In this document: positions 16,611-24,896 of the stretch, in pieces
Layout: the number at the start of each line of letters is the position of its first letter
Numbering within the stretch: position 1 is the first letter of the stretch
Notes under the pieces: model-generated
The model's input: the letters and a program-made list of their open reading frames with translations, nothing else
Told to the model about the DNA's origin: nothing
Database searches by the model: none
From: Anaerolineaceae bacterium UBA6105
Lineage (GTDB): Bacteria; Chloroflexota; Anaerolineae; Anaerolineales; Anaerolineaceae
Assembly (NCBI GenBank): GCA_002423495.1
Contig: DIWN01000066.1
Span: 1-43,811, forward strand
Length of the DNA: 43,811 bases
Direction: 5' to 3'
Made by a program: the position numbers and the translations under genes

Positions 16611-16638
16611 ATTTTAGCGTTTTGTGGGGATTAGTCAA
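16611..16638 (-). promoter_or_regulatory. Promoter of the gcv operon
   Basis: On the minus strand TTGACT (16638-16633) and TAAAAT (16616-16611) are separated by 16 bases. Transcription would begin near 16604, right at the 5' edge of the glycine aptamer, so the whole aptamer would be transcribed. Confidence 0.75.
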
Positions 16639-16713
16639 GCCAGTTGGTCTTACTTTCAGAACCTTCCTTTGAATTGTTGGCTGCCTTGAAGCATAATCAG
16701 GCAAAAACGGGCT

Positions 16714-17481
16714 TCAACCCAGGTCTGAAAAGCGCTCCGGGTGGGAGTAGACGTTGAATCGGGAACCCCTGGCATAGCCGATGAGCGTCATGCCAATTTC
16801 TTCTGCCAAATGAACCGTGAGGGTGTTGGGGGATGTGAATGAGATCACGACAGACACACCCAAGCGGGCAGATTTTTGCAGCATTTCAGAGCTGATGCGC
16901 CCGGTGGTGAGCAAGAGAGATGGCTTGAGCGATGGATCATTGAGCAGGATGTAACCCATCAGTTTGTCGAGGGTGTTGTGTCTACCGACATCGTCAGCCA
17001 GGAGCAGAATTCTTTCACCATCAGAAATCGCCGAGCAATGCACGCCGCGAGAGGTGGTCTGGGCATTTTGAGCCTCCATAAATTCAGACAGCAGGCTGCT
17101 AACCGCATCGGCGGTCAAGGTGACTTCATGCAGTTCGGACGTTTCAGGTTGTTCGAGCCGCTGGGCGGTTTGCCCGCCACCGCAGCCCGTGGTTTTGATC
17201 CAGGTTTTGGGCTTGTTGATGGGAGAGGCAGTGTCTATTTCTACAAAATCCGCAGTATCGCAAACGTGCAAACGCGCGACATCCTCTGCGGAGTAGATCA
17301 GCCTTTCGTTATACAGGAAACCGACAGCCAGTTCGGCAATCATGGCAGGGGTGCAGCGCATTTCCATCCAGGGCTTGCCGTTGACGATCAGGGTGACTGC
17401 CTGCTCAATAGGTATTTGACCGCTTTTTGGCTGCCACTTGCCGTCAAAGTATTGGATAAAAGAGATTTCGCTACTTTTCAT
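16714..17481 (-). CDS. fdhD: Formate dehydrogenase accessory sulfurtransferase FdhD
   Basis: FdhD moves sulfur from a cysteine desulfurase to the Mo/W-bis-MGD cofactor of formate dehydrogenases. The 255-residue protein shows the family order: NGKPWMEMRCTPAMIAELAV with GFLYNERLI, then TTGCGGG around C100, ADDVGRHNTLDKLMG, TTGRISSEMLQK, VISFTSPNTLTVHLAEE and GMTLIGYARGSRFNVYSHPE. The usual CxxC of well-studied homologues is reduced here to a single cysteine (C100), the position known to be essential in E. coli. No formate dehydrogenase gene is in the window. It lies four bases after mnmA and is very likely cotranscribed, an apt pairing since both accept desulfurase-derived sulfur. Confidence 0.9.
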   Translation of the reverse strand: MKSSEISFIQYFDGKWQPKSGQIPIEQAVTLIVNGKPWMEMRCTPAMIAELAVGFLYNERLIYSAEDVARLHVCDTADFVEIDTASPINKPKTWIKTTGCGGGQTAQRLEQPETSELHEVTLTADAVSSLLSEFMEAQNAQTTSRGVHCSAISDGERILLLADDVGRHNTLDKLMGYILLNDPSLKPSLLLTTGRISSEMLQKSARLGVSVVISFTSPNTLTVHLAEEIGMTLIGYARGSRFNVYSHPERFSDLG

Positions 17482-17485
17482 TCGC

Positions 17486-18535
17486 TCACCTTAAACCTGC
17501 CCGGATGATGCCGCCTCCGAGCACTTTTTCGCCTTCGTAGAATGCCGCGCTCTGCCCGGGAGTAATATCCCGCAGGCGTTGATCGATCTCAACCAGCACG
17601 CCACTGCCTTCAGAAGCAGTCAGGGTTGATTTGACAAGACCTGAACGATACCTGATCTTTACATAGCATTCGAGGGGCAAGGCTGGGGCCAGCCCGCTGA
17701 TCCAGTTTAGCGGACGCACGAGAAACTTGCTGCTTCCCAACTGGCTGGCTGGACCAACAATCAAGGTATTGCTTTCAGGTTGTTTTTCGAGGACGTAAAG
17801 GGCTTCAGTATAGGCAGGCAGACCTTTCCTTTGCCCGATGGTGTAAAAAGCCAAGCCCTGGTGCGTGCCCAGCAGTTGCCCCTGGGCAGTCCGGATTTCC
17901 CCGGGTTGGGTGGCAGCCGGCGCAAATTCGCGCAGAAATTGTTGATAATCTTCGCGATTGACGAAACACAAATCCTGGCTGTCGGGTGCGTCAGAGACGG
18001 TCAGGTTCAGGCTTTGAGCGATTGCGCGCACTTCTGGTTTCCCCAGTTCGCCAAGGGGAAGGATTGAGCGTGATAATTCCGCCTGGGTCAGATTGCTGAG
18101 CATGTAGGATTGGTCTTTTGCCAGTTCGCTGGCACGCCAGAGTTCTAACTTGCCATCCGCAGCCTGGATAACGCGCGCGTAGTGACCGGTTGCCACGTAT
18201 TCAGCCAATTGTTCATTCGCAAAGTTGATCATCTCAGCCCATTTCAGGGCTTGATTGCAGAGGACGCAGGGATTGGGGGTTTCGTTTGCCAGGTGGCTGG
18301 CGATGAAGGTTTCCACGACTTCCTGCCGGAAAGAATCGCGGACGTCTTTGACGTGTAAGGGAATGCCTAACTGATCGGCCACTTGCCTGGCTGATTCAAG
18401 CCCTTTTTGCTCCGTCCGGTTGGCATGCCAAAGCTTAAGGGTCAACCCTTGCACGTCGTAGCCTTGCTTGATCAACAAAGCGGCTGCTACCGCGCTATCC
18501 ACGCCACCACTCATGGCTACGATGACTTTTGCCAT
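17486..18535 (-). CDS. mnmA: tRNA-specific 2-thiouridylase MnmA
   Basis: MnmA makes 2-thiouridine at the wobble base U34 of Lys, Glu and Gln tRNAs, using ATP and sulfur from a desulfurase relay. The 349-residue chain has the PP-loop SGGVDS (9-14), the nucleophile motif NPCVLCNQALKW (C93, with an extra C90), TGHYAR, KDQSYML, SQDLCFV (C190, the persulfide partner) and IGQRKGL. All catalytic residues are present. The start has no obvious alternative before MAKVIVAMSGG. It is first of a two-gene unit with fdhD. Confidence 0.96.
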   Translation of the reverse strand: MAKVIVAMSGGVDSAVAAALLIKQGYDVQGLTLKLWHANRTEQKGLESARQVADQLGIPLHVKDVRDSFRQEVVETFIASHLANETPNPCVLCNQALKWAEMINFANEQLAEYVATGHYARVIQAADGKLELWRASELAKDQSYMLSNLTQAELSRSILPLGELGKPEVRAIAQSLNLTVSDAPDSQDLCFVNREDYQQFLREFAPAATQPGEIRTAQGQLLGTHQGLAFYTIGQRKGLPAYTEALYVLEKQPESNTLIVGPASQLGSSKFLVRPLNWISGLAPALPLECYVKIRYRSGLVKSTLTASEGSGVLVEIDQRLRDITPGQSAAFYEGEKVLGGGIIRAGLR

Positions 18536-18564
18536 AACTTCTCCAGTGCTAATTATAGAGGATT

Positions 18565-20406
18565 TCAGAAAGTGATTTCGCTTGGATTAACTTTTCCAAG
18601 GATTTGCCCGGCTTCTTCAACATATTTGAGCGATTGGTGGCGGAAATAGGTATTGTAGAGCTCCGCGTAGTGACCGCCCTGTTTGAGCAAATCCTGATGA
18701 TTACCCTCTTCAATGATGGAGCCGTGGTCAAGCACGATGATACGGTCCGCAGATCTTACGGTGGAAAGGCGATGGGCAATCAGGATACTGGTTGAGCATT
18801 GTAAGATCAGCCCCAGAGCTTCTTGGATCTGGTATTCGGTGAAGGGATCAATGCTGGCGGTGGCTTCATCAAGGACAAAAATAGCGGGTTTGTGTGCCAA
18901 AACGCGCATCAGCGCCACCAACTGCCGCTGCCCCATGGAGATATGGGCACCGCGTTCGCCGACGTGTGTATCAAGCCCATTCGAGAAGGTTTCAAGCCAT
19001 TCACCATTGCCGACTTGATTCGCCAGTTGGGTGATCTCGTCCCTGCTGATGTTTGGTTCGGCAAAACGAATGTTTTCTTCCACCGTGCCATCAAAAAGGA
19101 AAGGCACCTGGGTGACGATACCCATGTTTCGGCGCAGGGCTGGCAGATCGAACTCGCGGATATCGATGTCGTCGATGAGCATCTCGCCATCCTGGAACTC
19201 ATAAAAACGGGATATTAAGCGGGCTATCGAGGATTTACCGGCTCCGGTGTGACCGACAATGGCGATATTCTCTCCGGGTGCGATGTGGAGATCAAAATTG
19301 TCGAGTACCTTTCCACCGGTCGCGTAGCTAAAGTTGAGCCGATTGAAATCAATTTTTCCAGTAATTTTGTCTACCTTGAGATTGTCGCTCTGAACGACCG
19401 AGTGTTCCGAATCGATCAAGGCAAAAATGCGTTCTGCGGCTGAAAGGCCTGTTTGAACCTGGGTCCAATAGGAGGTGATGCTCAGAACAGGCATCAGGAA
19501 GCGGTCGCTTGCCAGCAGGATCATGTACCAGGCTCCTGCGGTAATCAGCCCATTGGTGACACTCATTGCCCCAAGATAAACCAGAAGGGCAATGCTGATG
19601 CCGCTGATGGTGCGCATCACCGGAAAAACGATTGAAAGCACCAAGCCCCGCTGTACGTTCACTTTGAATGAAGTGGTGTTGGAGACGTCAAAATCCTGGT
19701 AAATTTCATCTTCCTGGCGGAAGTTTTTGGCAACTGAAATGCCGCTGATTGTCTCTTTGATGGTGGCGTTCACGTTAGCCATGGCGCGCATGCCCCTGGT
19801 GGTAACACGCCGCGCCAGTTTGCGGAATTGTGAGACCACCAGCATGACGAAGGGGATGAAAGCCATCAGCGCCAGGGCAAGCCGCCACTCGGCGTTAAAA
19901 AGGATGATACCAGTCACCAGGGATTGGACGGTGCTGCCGGCAACGTCCATCGTCAGCCTGATCAGCAGAGAGAAGTCATTGGTGTCAGTGGTAATTCGGG
20001 AGACAATGCGCCCGGATGAGAGCCTGTCATGAAAGGCGAGATCTTGTTTGATGGATGAGGCGAAAGCGTCAATTGACAGATCGCGGTTCATATCCGCAGT
20101 GATGCGTGATAAAAGCCTCCTGATCAAATAGAAGAAGACGAAATCCATTATTTGCAGGAAAAGAATTCCAAGAACCAGGATGGTATAAGCCGTTTCATTT
20201 GGGATGCCAGCGATACCTTCATCGAGGACATTTGAGATCAAGAGTGGTGGTAAAGCGGCAAAAAGACCCTGCAGAATGATGCTGATGGTCATCCAGGTGA
20301 TAAATTTGCGATGACGTTTGGCGTAATCCCAGATGCGACTGAGCAAGACTTTGTTGCTATATTGGCGGTCGTAGACTTCACCGCTGAGACCTTGATGGAA
20401 TCCCAT
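18565..20406 (-). CDS. ABC exporter half-transporter, catalytic-Glu subunit
   Basis: A 613-residue type IV ABC half-transporter with an N-terminal six-helix membrane domain (~35-330) and a C-terminal ATPase. Walker A is GHTGAGKSS (385-393). The signature is degenerate, ISMGQ (489-493) instead of LSGGQ. Walker B ends in DE (D513, catalytic E514), and the switch His is in IAHRLST. Its partner has the complementary pattern, so the two should form a heterodimer with one active and one degenerate ATP site, as in TM287/288 or BmrCD. The start codon overlaps the partner's stop by one base. Substrate is not predictable; lipids, drugs or peptides are possible. Confidence 0.93.
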   Translation of the reverse strand: MGFHQGLSGEVYDRQYSNKVLLSRIWDYAKRHRKFITWMTISIILQGLFAALPPLLISNVLDEGIAGIPNETAYTILVLGILFLQIMDFVFFYLIRRLLSRITADMNRDLSIDAFASSIKQDLAFHDRLSSGRIVSRITTDTNDFSLLIRLTMDVAGSTVQSLVTGIILFNAEWRLALALMAFIPFVMLVVSQFRKLARRVTTRGMRAMANVNATIKETISGISVAKNFRQEDEIYQDFDVSNTTSFKVNVQRGLVLSIVFPVMRTISGISIALLVYLGAMSVTNGLITAGAWYMILLASDRFLMPVLSITSYWTQVQTGLSAAERIFALIDSEHSVVQSDNLKVDKITGKIDFNRLNFSYATGGKVLDNFDLHIAPGENIAIVGHTGAGKSSIARLISRFYEFQDGEMLIDDIDIREFDLPALRRNMGIVTQVPFLFDGTVEENIRFAEPNISRDEITQLANQVGNGEWLETFSNGLDTHVGERGAHISMGQRQLVALMRVLAHKPAIFVLDEATASIDPFTEYQIQEALGLILQCSTSILIAHRLSTVRSADRIIVLDHGSIIEEGNHQDLLKQGGHYAELYNTYFRHQSLKYVEEAGQILGKVNPSEITF

Positions 20407-22166
20407 TACTCTTTTGCCTCCGCGAAGATATTTCGGTAAGATTTGGAGGTCTCCATCAATTGATCGTGTGTGCCGATGGCAGAGATACGTCCTTTGCGCA
20501 TGACGATGATCAGATCAGCCCAACGGATCTGGGAAAGACGGTGGGTGATGATAAATGTGGTTCTGCCTTCAGAAGCCAGTTTGATTGCCTGTTGGATCTC
20601 ATCCTCAGTTTTGCTGTCGATGGCGCTGGTTGAGTCATCCAGGATCAGGATCTTGGGGTCTGTGAGGAATGCTCTCGCGAGGGCAAGGCGCTGCCTCTGA
20701 CCACCGGAAATGGTGGTTCCTCTTTCTCCGATAACCGTTTCGTAGCCTTCCGGCAGCTCACCAATGAAACCATCTGCCTGAGCTTTCTCTGCGGCCATCA
20801 CGATTTCTTCGTGAGTGGCGTTTGGTTTGCCAAAAGCGATATTTTCGGCGACTGATTTTGAAAACAGGAAAACGTCCTGTTCGATGATCGAGATTTGACC
20901 CCGGAGGCTATCCAATTTCCAATCTCGCAAGTCGATCCCATCAATTTGGACATTACCCGAAAGCGGATCATAGGTGCGATTGATCAGGCGAACCAGGCTG
21001 GTTTTCCCGGAGCCGGTTTGCCCGACAATTGCCACCGTCTGCCCCGGATTGACTTCAAAAGTGAGGTTCTGCAGATTCAGGTTTTCGCCGTCATAGGCAA
21101 AATCTACATTTTCAAAGTTGACCTTACCTTTAATCACAGCACTATGCCCGGATTCGTTCTGGTCGAGATTGTTCTCAGTGTTCATGGTGGCAAGCAGCCG
21201 GCGCGCGCCGGCGATGCCAAGAGAGATTTGCGAATAAGAGCGGATGGAAGTATGGGTTGGAAATCCGAGCACGGAGAGAGAACTAAAGTACGTAATCACA
21301 CTTCCCAGGGGAATCAAACCTTGCCTGTGAAGCAAGAGGGCGTGCATCAAGCCAAAACCCATGGCCAAGGCCAGCAAGAGCAAGGGGGCAAAGCGGGCTT
21401 CGATATCTCCTTGTTGGACATTCGCGTCGCGATAGGCTTGCGAGTTCTCTTTGAAAAGATCGATCTCGGCTTCTTCCTGGGATGCCGCTTTAACCGTTTC
21501 GATCCCGTCGATGTCTTCTGCCAGGCGGCTGTTGAGCGTGCCGAAGGTTGCGCGAACTTCACGCGTGACAGGCCGCAGGATTTTCAGGAAGTGGACTATG
21601 GCCACAAAATACAAGACAATAAACGCGATCGGCGTGAGCAGCAAGGCAGGGTGAATGGACAAACCAACGCCGATGGGGATGAACAGGAAGTTGATTGAGC
21701 CCAGCACCATGTTGAGGCCAGGGCTGAAGATGTAATTGACTTCGCGGATGTCGTTGGTGGCGCGTGCCATCAAATCGCCGATGGACTGCAAGGAATGGAA
21801 AGTCATGCTCTTGCCGAGCAGGCTGGTGTAGAACTCGTCACGTACATCACGTTCGATGCGTTGGGCAGTCACTTCAAAACCAAAATTGCGGAAAAACTGC
21901 ATGAAACCGCGGATGGTCTGGGATATTCCCACAATGACACCTGCCCGCAGGAAAACAGAGGGCAGGGGATTCCCACTGGTTAAGTTTTCAAAGACAATTC
22001 CGAATTGAAGTGCCGGGATAGAAGCCAGGGCGGCATTACCGACGGCTCCAAGGATGGCAACCAGGAAGATATGCCAGTGATGCAGCGCATGCGATGCTAC
22101 CCAAGCGAACGCATTACTGCGGTTCGTTTTATATCGAAAAGGACTGTTGAATTCGCTAATTGTCAT
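20406..22166 (-). CDS. ABC exporter half-transporter, degenerate-site subunit
   Basis: A 586-residue half-transporter, first gene of the exporter pair. The membrane domain spans roughly residues 30-320. Walker A is GQTGSGKTS (382-390), the signature is canonical ISGGQRQRL (from 486), and Walker B is ILILDDSTSA with D511 in place of the catalytic Glu. The switch His is in THRLSQ. A canonical signature plus non-catalytic Walker B is exactly what pairs with the downstream subunit's catalytic Glu to build one competent site. The upstream 163 bases to the divergent GntR gene hold an inverted repeat that may control expression. Confidence 0.93.
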   Translation of the reverse strand: MTISEFNSPFRYKTNRSNAFAWVASHALHHWHIFLVAILGAVGNAALASIPALQFGIVFENLTSGNPLPSVFLRAGVIVGISQTIRGFMQFFRNFGFEVTAQRIERDVRDEFYTSLLGKSMTFHSLQSIGDLMARATNDIREVNYIFSPGLNMVLGSINFLFIPIGVGLSIHPALLLTPIAFIVLYFVAIVHFLKILRPVTREVRATFGTLNSRLAEDIDGIETVKAASQEEAEIDLFKENSQAYRDANVQQGDIEARFAPLLLLALAMGFGLMHALLLHRQGLIPLGSVITYFSSLSVLGFPTHTSIRSYSQISLGIAGARRLLATMNTENNLDQNESGHSAVIKGKVNFENVDFAYDGENLNLQNLTFEVNPGQTVAIVGQTGSGKTSLVRLINRTYDPLSGNVQIDGIDLRDWKLDSLRGQISIIEQDVFLFSKSVAENIAFGKPNATHEEIVMAAEKAQADGFIGELPEGYETVIGERGTTISGGQRQRLALARAFLTDPKILILDDSTSAIDSKTEDEIQQAIKLASEGRTTFIITHRLSQIRWADLIIVMRKGRISAIGTHDQLMETSKSYRNIFAEAKE

Positions 22167-22216
22167 TATTTACCCGATAACCAATCGTTACCAAAGTGTT
22201 ATTCTACCCGATGCGT

Positions 22217-22249
22217 CCCAAATGCGAGCAATTTGCTCACATTTTTGGG
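22217..22249. promoter_or_regulatory. Inverted repeat upstream of the ABC exporter
   Basis: CCCAAATGCGAGC faces GCTCACATTTTTGGG, matching apart from a two-base insertion and one transition. It lies about 50 bases upstream of the exporter start, immediately upstream of a TAGAAT hexamer (minus strand, 22206-22201). It may be an operator over the -35 region. It is not followed by a T run, so it is unlikely to be a terminator. Confidence 0.45.
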
Positions 22250-22292
22250 TTTAGAAAGGATTTATGAGATTATTTTTCATTGAAAAAACACC

Positions 22293-22321
22293 TTGACCGA
22301 TCTGGTGGTCGGGGTTAGAAT
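22293..22321 (+). promoter_or_regulatory. Promoter of the gntR-korAB operon
   Basis: TTGACC (22293-22298) and TAGAAT (22316-22321) are spaced by 17 bases. The predicted start is near 22328, directly at the palindrome described next, so RNA polymerase and a repressor would compete there. Confidence 0.7.
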
Positions 22322-22330
22322 AGTGGCGAT

Positions 22331-22349
22331 TGATTAATACTATTAATCA
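22331..22349. promoter_or_regulatory. Perfect palindrome at the gntR start, likely operator
   Basis: TGATTAAT (22331-22338) and ATTAATCA (22342-22349) are perfect inverted copies around ACT. A third ATTAAT follows at 22351-22356, giving three copies at nine-base intervals. The position just after the predicted +1 suits autoregulation by the adjacent GntR-family protein. The sequence differs from the TGGT-N-ACCA core of FadR, so the binding specificity is not established. Confidence 0.6.
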
Positions 22350-22356
22350 GATTAAT

Positions 22357-23037
22357 ATGATCAACGAGCTCAGTCCTGTTCTTAAGTTTATTGCAGACGC
22401 TACCCGTCAGGATGAGCCTATTCCAAGCATATCAGAGTTAAGTTCTCAACTTTGTATTTCCACAGCCAGTGTGCGCGAGCAGCTTGAAGTCCCAAAAGAG
22501 TTGGGTTTTGTCGATGTGCGCACACGAACGGGCATCCAAAAACATGATTTTTGCCTTACCCGTCCGCTTACACTTTCAATGACTTATGGTTTGCGGGTTG
22601 ACCCTGACCTTTTCCAGGAGTATGCATCCCTGCGCCGGCAGCTCGAGATTGCTTACTGGTATGAAGCTTGTGCTCTGCTTGAGAAATCCCACATCCAGGA
22701 GCTTCAGGAATTGCAGGAAAGGGCTAACTGGAAAATTAACCAAAGTCCGGTGGTGATACCGACCCCGGAGCATCGAAATTTTCATCTGGCAATTTATCGC
22801 CCTTTAAATAACCGTGTGCTCAATAGCGTCCTTGAAACCTACTGGGACCTCTATGAGGCATCCCGAATTCAATATTATCGCAACCAAGAATACCTGGAAA
22901 GTGTCTGGAGTTATCATCGCCAGATGCTCGAGGCAATCGCAAGCAAAGCGTACGAAAAAGGATATGAAGCCTTGGTGACCCATTTTGATTTGATAAAAAC
23001 AGTTAAGAAAGCAGATCTTCGACAAAGATTTGAGTAA
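22357..23037 (+). CDS. GntR-family (FadR/FCD) transcriptional regulator
   Basis: The N-terminal winged helix-turn-helix (IADATRQDEPIPSISELSSQ and following, with STASVREQLEV as recognition helix) is joined to an all-helical FCD ligand domain. EHRNFH, SYHRQMLEAI and VTHFDLIK supply the three histidines that usually bind a metal and a carboxylate effector. FCD regulators commonly sense organic acids, which fits the korAB genes 14 bases downstream. I chose the ATG at 22357 (MINELSP, 226 residues). A TTG at 22330 would add nine low-complexity residues and give an almost leaderless mRNA. Neither start has a clear ribosome binding site. It is probably a repressor of its own operon. Confidence 0.85.
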   Translation: MINELSPVLKFIADATRQDEPIPSISELSSQLCISTASVREQLEVPKELGFVDVRTRTGIQKHDFCLTRPLTLSMTYGLRVDPDLFQEYASLRRQLEIAYWYEACALLEKSHIQELQELQERANWKINQSPVVIPTPEHRNFHLAIYRPLNNRVLNSVLETYWDLYEASRIQYYRNQEYLESVWSYHRQMLEAIASKAYEKGYEALVTHFDLIKTVKKADLRQRFE

Positions 23038-23051
23038 GAGGAGAGATAATC

Positions 23052-24896
23052 GTGATGGTAGATCCCACGCAAAAATTAGAGCAGGACGACGAGCGGATTG
23101 TCAATGAAGTCTGTATAGCTGTCTGCACGGTCAATGGATCCGGCAGTGCCACGTCAAATAGCATTCTGTACCGGGCACTATTTCATATGGGGATCATGAC
23201 CTCGGGTAAGAATATTTTCCCATCCAATATCAAGGGTCTCGCAACCTGGTTTGTGATCCGGGCTTCAGCCCGGGGATACACCGGGCGTATAGCGCATGAT
23301 GATGTGGTCGTCGCAATGAACCCTGCCACCATCGATAAGGACGTCACCTACCTCCAGGATGGCGGGGTGCTGTTCTATGCCGACCATTTGGAATTGCCTG
23401 AAATTAAGGATAGAGAGCTTATTGTCTACCCCATGCCCATCAAATCCTTGATGAAGCAGGTGGACGTGCCCCGAAATCTCCAGACTTACATGGAGAACAT
23501 GCTTTACGTTGGTATTGTGGGCCAGGTGTTGCGCATCCCCGAAGAAATCCTGAAAGCCACCGTCGAGCAGCAATTCCGCCACAACCCGACGATTGCCCAA
23601 TCAAATTACAATATCGTGAAACTTGGTTTCCAATACGCGCTCGAGAACTTAGAGAAGAAAGACCGCTTCTACCTGGAGCAATTGCCGGAATTGAGTGACT
23701 ACATTCTTACTGACGGAAACAATGCAGGCGCGCTAGGATCGCTTTATGGTGGTTTGCAGTTTTGCGCCTGGTATCCGATCACCCCAGCGACAAGCCTGGT
23801 TGAATCAGCCATCGAACAGGTTGGCAAATTGCGTAAAGATCCAGAGACTGGAAAAAACACTTGTGTGATTCTGCAGGTGGAGGATGAACTCGCCGCGGCG
23901 GGTGTCACATTGGGAGCCGGCTGGGCGGGCTTGCGGGCGATGACCGCTACTTCCGGACCAGGATTAAGTCTGATGACAGAAAACATCGGCCTGGCGTACT
24001 TTACAGAAACACCGATGGTTATCTGGAATGTGCAGCGGGTTGGACCGAGCACTGGATTACCCACGCGGACAGCCCAGGGCGACCTTTCTATGATGTATAC
24101 CCTTGGGCATGGTGATACACAACACGTAATTCTCATACCGGGCACGGTTACCGAATGCTTTGAGTTTGGCTGGCGTTCACTCGATATCGCAGAAAAGTAC
24201 CAAACTCCGATATTTGTGTTGTCTGATCTTGATCTTGGGATGAACACCTGGGTAACCAAACGGTTCGAATATCCCAACCAGCCTATTGAACGGGGCAAGA
24301 TCGTTTGGGAAGAAAAGCTTGAGGAATTCAAGGATTGGGGACGTTACAAGGACCTTGATGGTGATGGCATCCCTTACCGCACCGTAATTGGCAACCTGAG
24401 CCCCAAGGCGGCCTACTTTGCGCGCGGAACAGGGCACGATGAGTATGGAAATTACAGTGAAGATCCTGAAAACTGGTCAGATATGCTCAGTCGCATCGGA
24501 CTAAAGCTGAAGGGCGTGGTCAAAGACCTGCCCGGGCCCGTCATTCGCAGGGCAAAGGCTGAAGCGGATATCGGAATAATCGGGATGGGCTCTACCCATG
24601 ACGCCATGGTTGAGGCGCAGGATATCCTGGCGGAAAACGGTGTTCAGGCGGATTACATGCGTGTGCGCGCATTGCCTGCCAATTCCGCGGTGCGGGAGTT
24701 CATTGCCAGCCATGCACGAAACTACGTGGTGGAGCTAAATCGCGATGGGCAATTGGAGCAGGTCCTCTCACTCGAGGTTTCTGAATATTCTGAAAAATTG
24801 ATCTCAATCTCTGTAATTGGCGGTCTTCCTCTGACTGCGGCATGGACGGCTGACAGCATTTTAGCAAAGGAGAAAAAAGGTGGAAAGAAAAGTTGA
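23052..24896 (+). CDS. korA: 2-oxoacid:ferredoxin oxidoreductase, fused gamma-alpha subunit
   Basis: KorA-type subunits, with KorB, oxidatively decarboxylate a 2-oxoacid (often 2-oxoglutarate) to acyl-CoA, reducing ferredoxin. Residues ~15-190 are the gamma domain (NGSGSATSNSILYRALFHMG). Residues ~220-600 are the pyrimidine-binding alpha domain (GNNAGALGSLYGG, AWYPITPATS, ATSGPGLSLM, GPSTGLPTRTAQGDL). The 614 residues match fused KorA. GTG at 23052 has AGGAG eight bases upstream; the ATG one codon later is an alternative. The exact oxoacid cannot be settled from sequence. It follows the GntR gene by 14 bases and overlaps korB by 17 bases. Confidence 0.92.
   Translation: MMVDPTQKLEQDDERIVNEVCIAVCTVNGSGSATSNSILYRALFHMGIMTSGKNIFPSNIKGLATWFVIRASARGYTGRIAHDDVVVAMNPATIDKDVTYLQDGGVLFYADHLELPEIKDRELIVYPMPIKSLMKQVDVPRNLQTYMENMLYVGIVGQVLRIPEEILKATVEQQFRHNPTIAQSNYNIVKLGFQYALENLEKKDRFYLEQLPELSDYILTDGNNAGALGSLYGGLQFCAWYPITPATSLVESAIEQVGKLRKDPETGKNTCVILQVEDELAAAGVTLGAGWAGLRAMTATSGPGLSLMTENIGLAYFTETPMVIWNVQRVGPSTGLPTRTAQGDLSMMYTLGHGDTQHVILIPGTVTECFEFGWRSLDIAEKYQTPIFVLSDLDLGMNTWVTKRFEYPNQPIERGKIVWEEKLEEFKDWGRYKDLDGDGIPYRTVIGNLSPKAAYFARGTGHDEYGNYSEDPENWSDMLSRIGLKLKGVVKDLPGPVIRRAKAEADIGIIGMGSTHDAMVEAQDILAENGVQADYMRVRALPANSAVREFIASHARNYVVELNRDGQLEQVLSLEVSEYSEKLISISVIGGLPLTAAWTADSILAKEKKGGKKS

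Noticed and set aside
22330..22356. Longer GntR start at TTG 22330
   Set aside because: It would add only low-complexity Ile/Asn residues encoded by the palindrome and leave almost no leader; kept as an alternative rather than the call.
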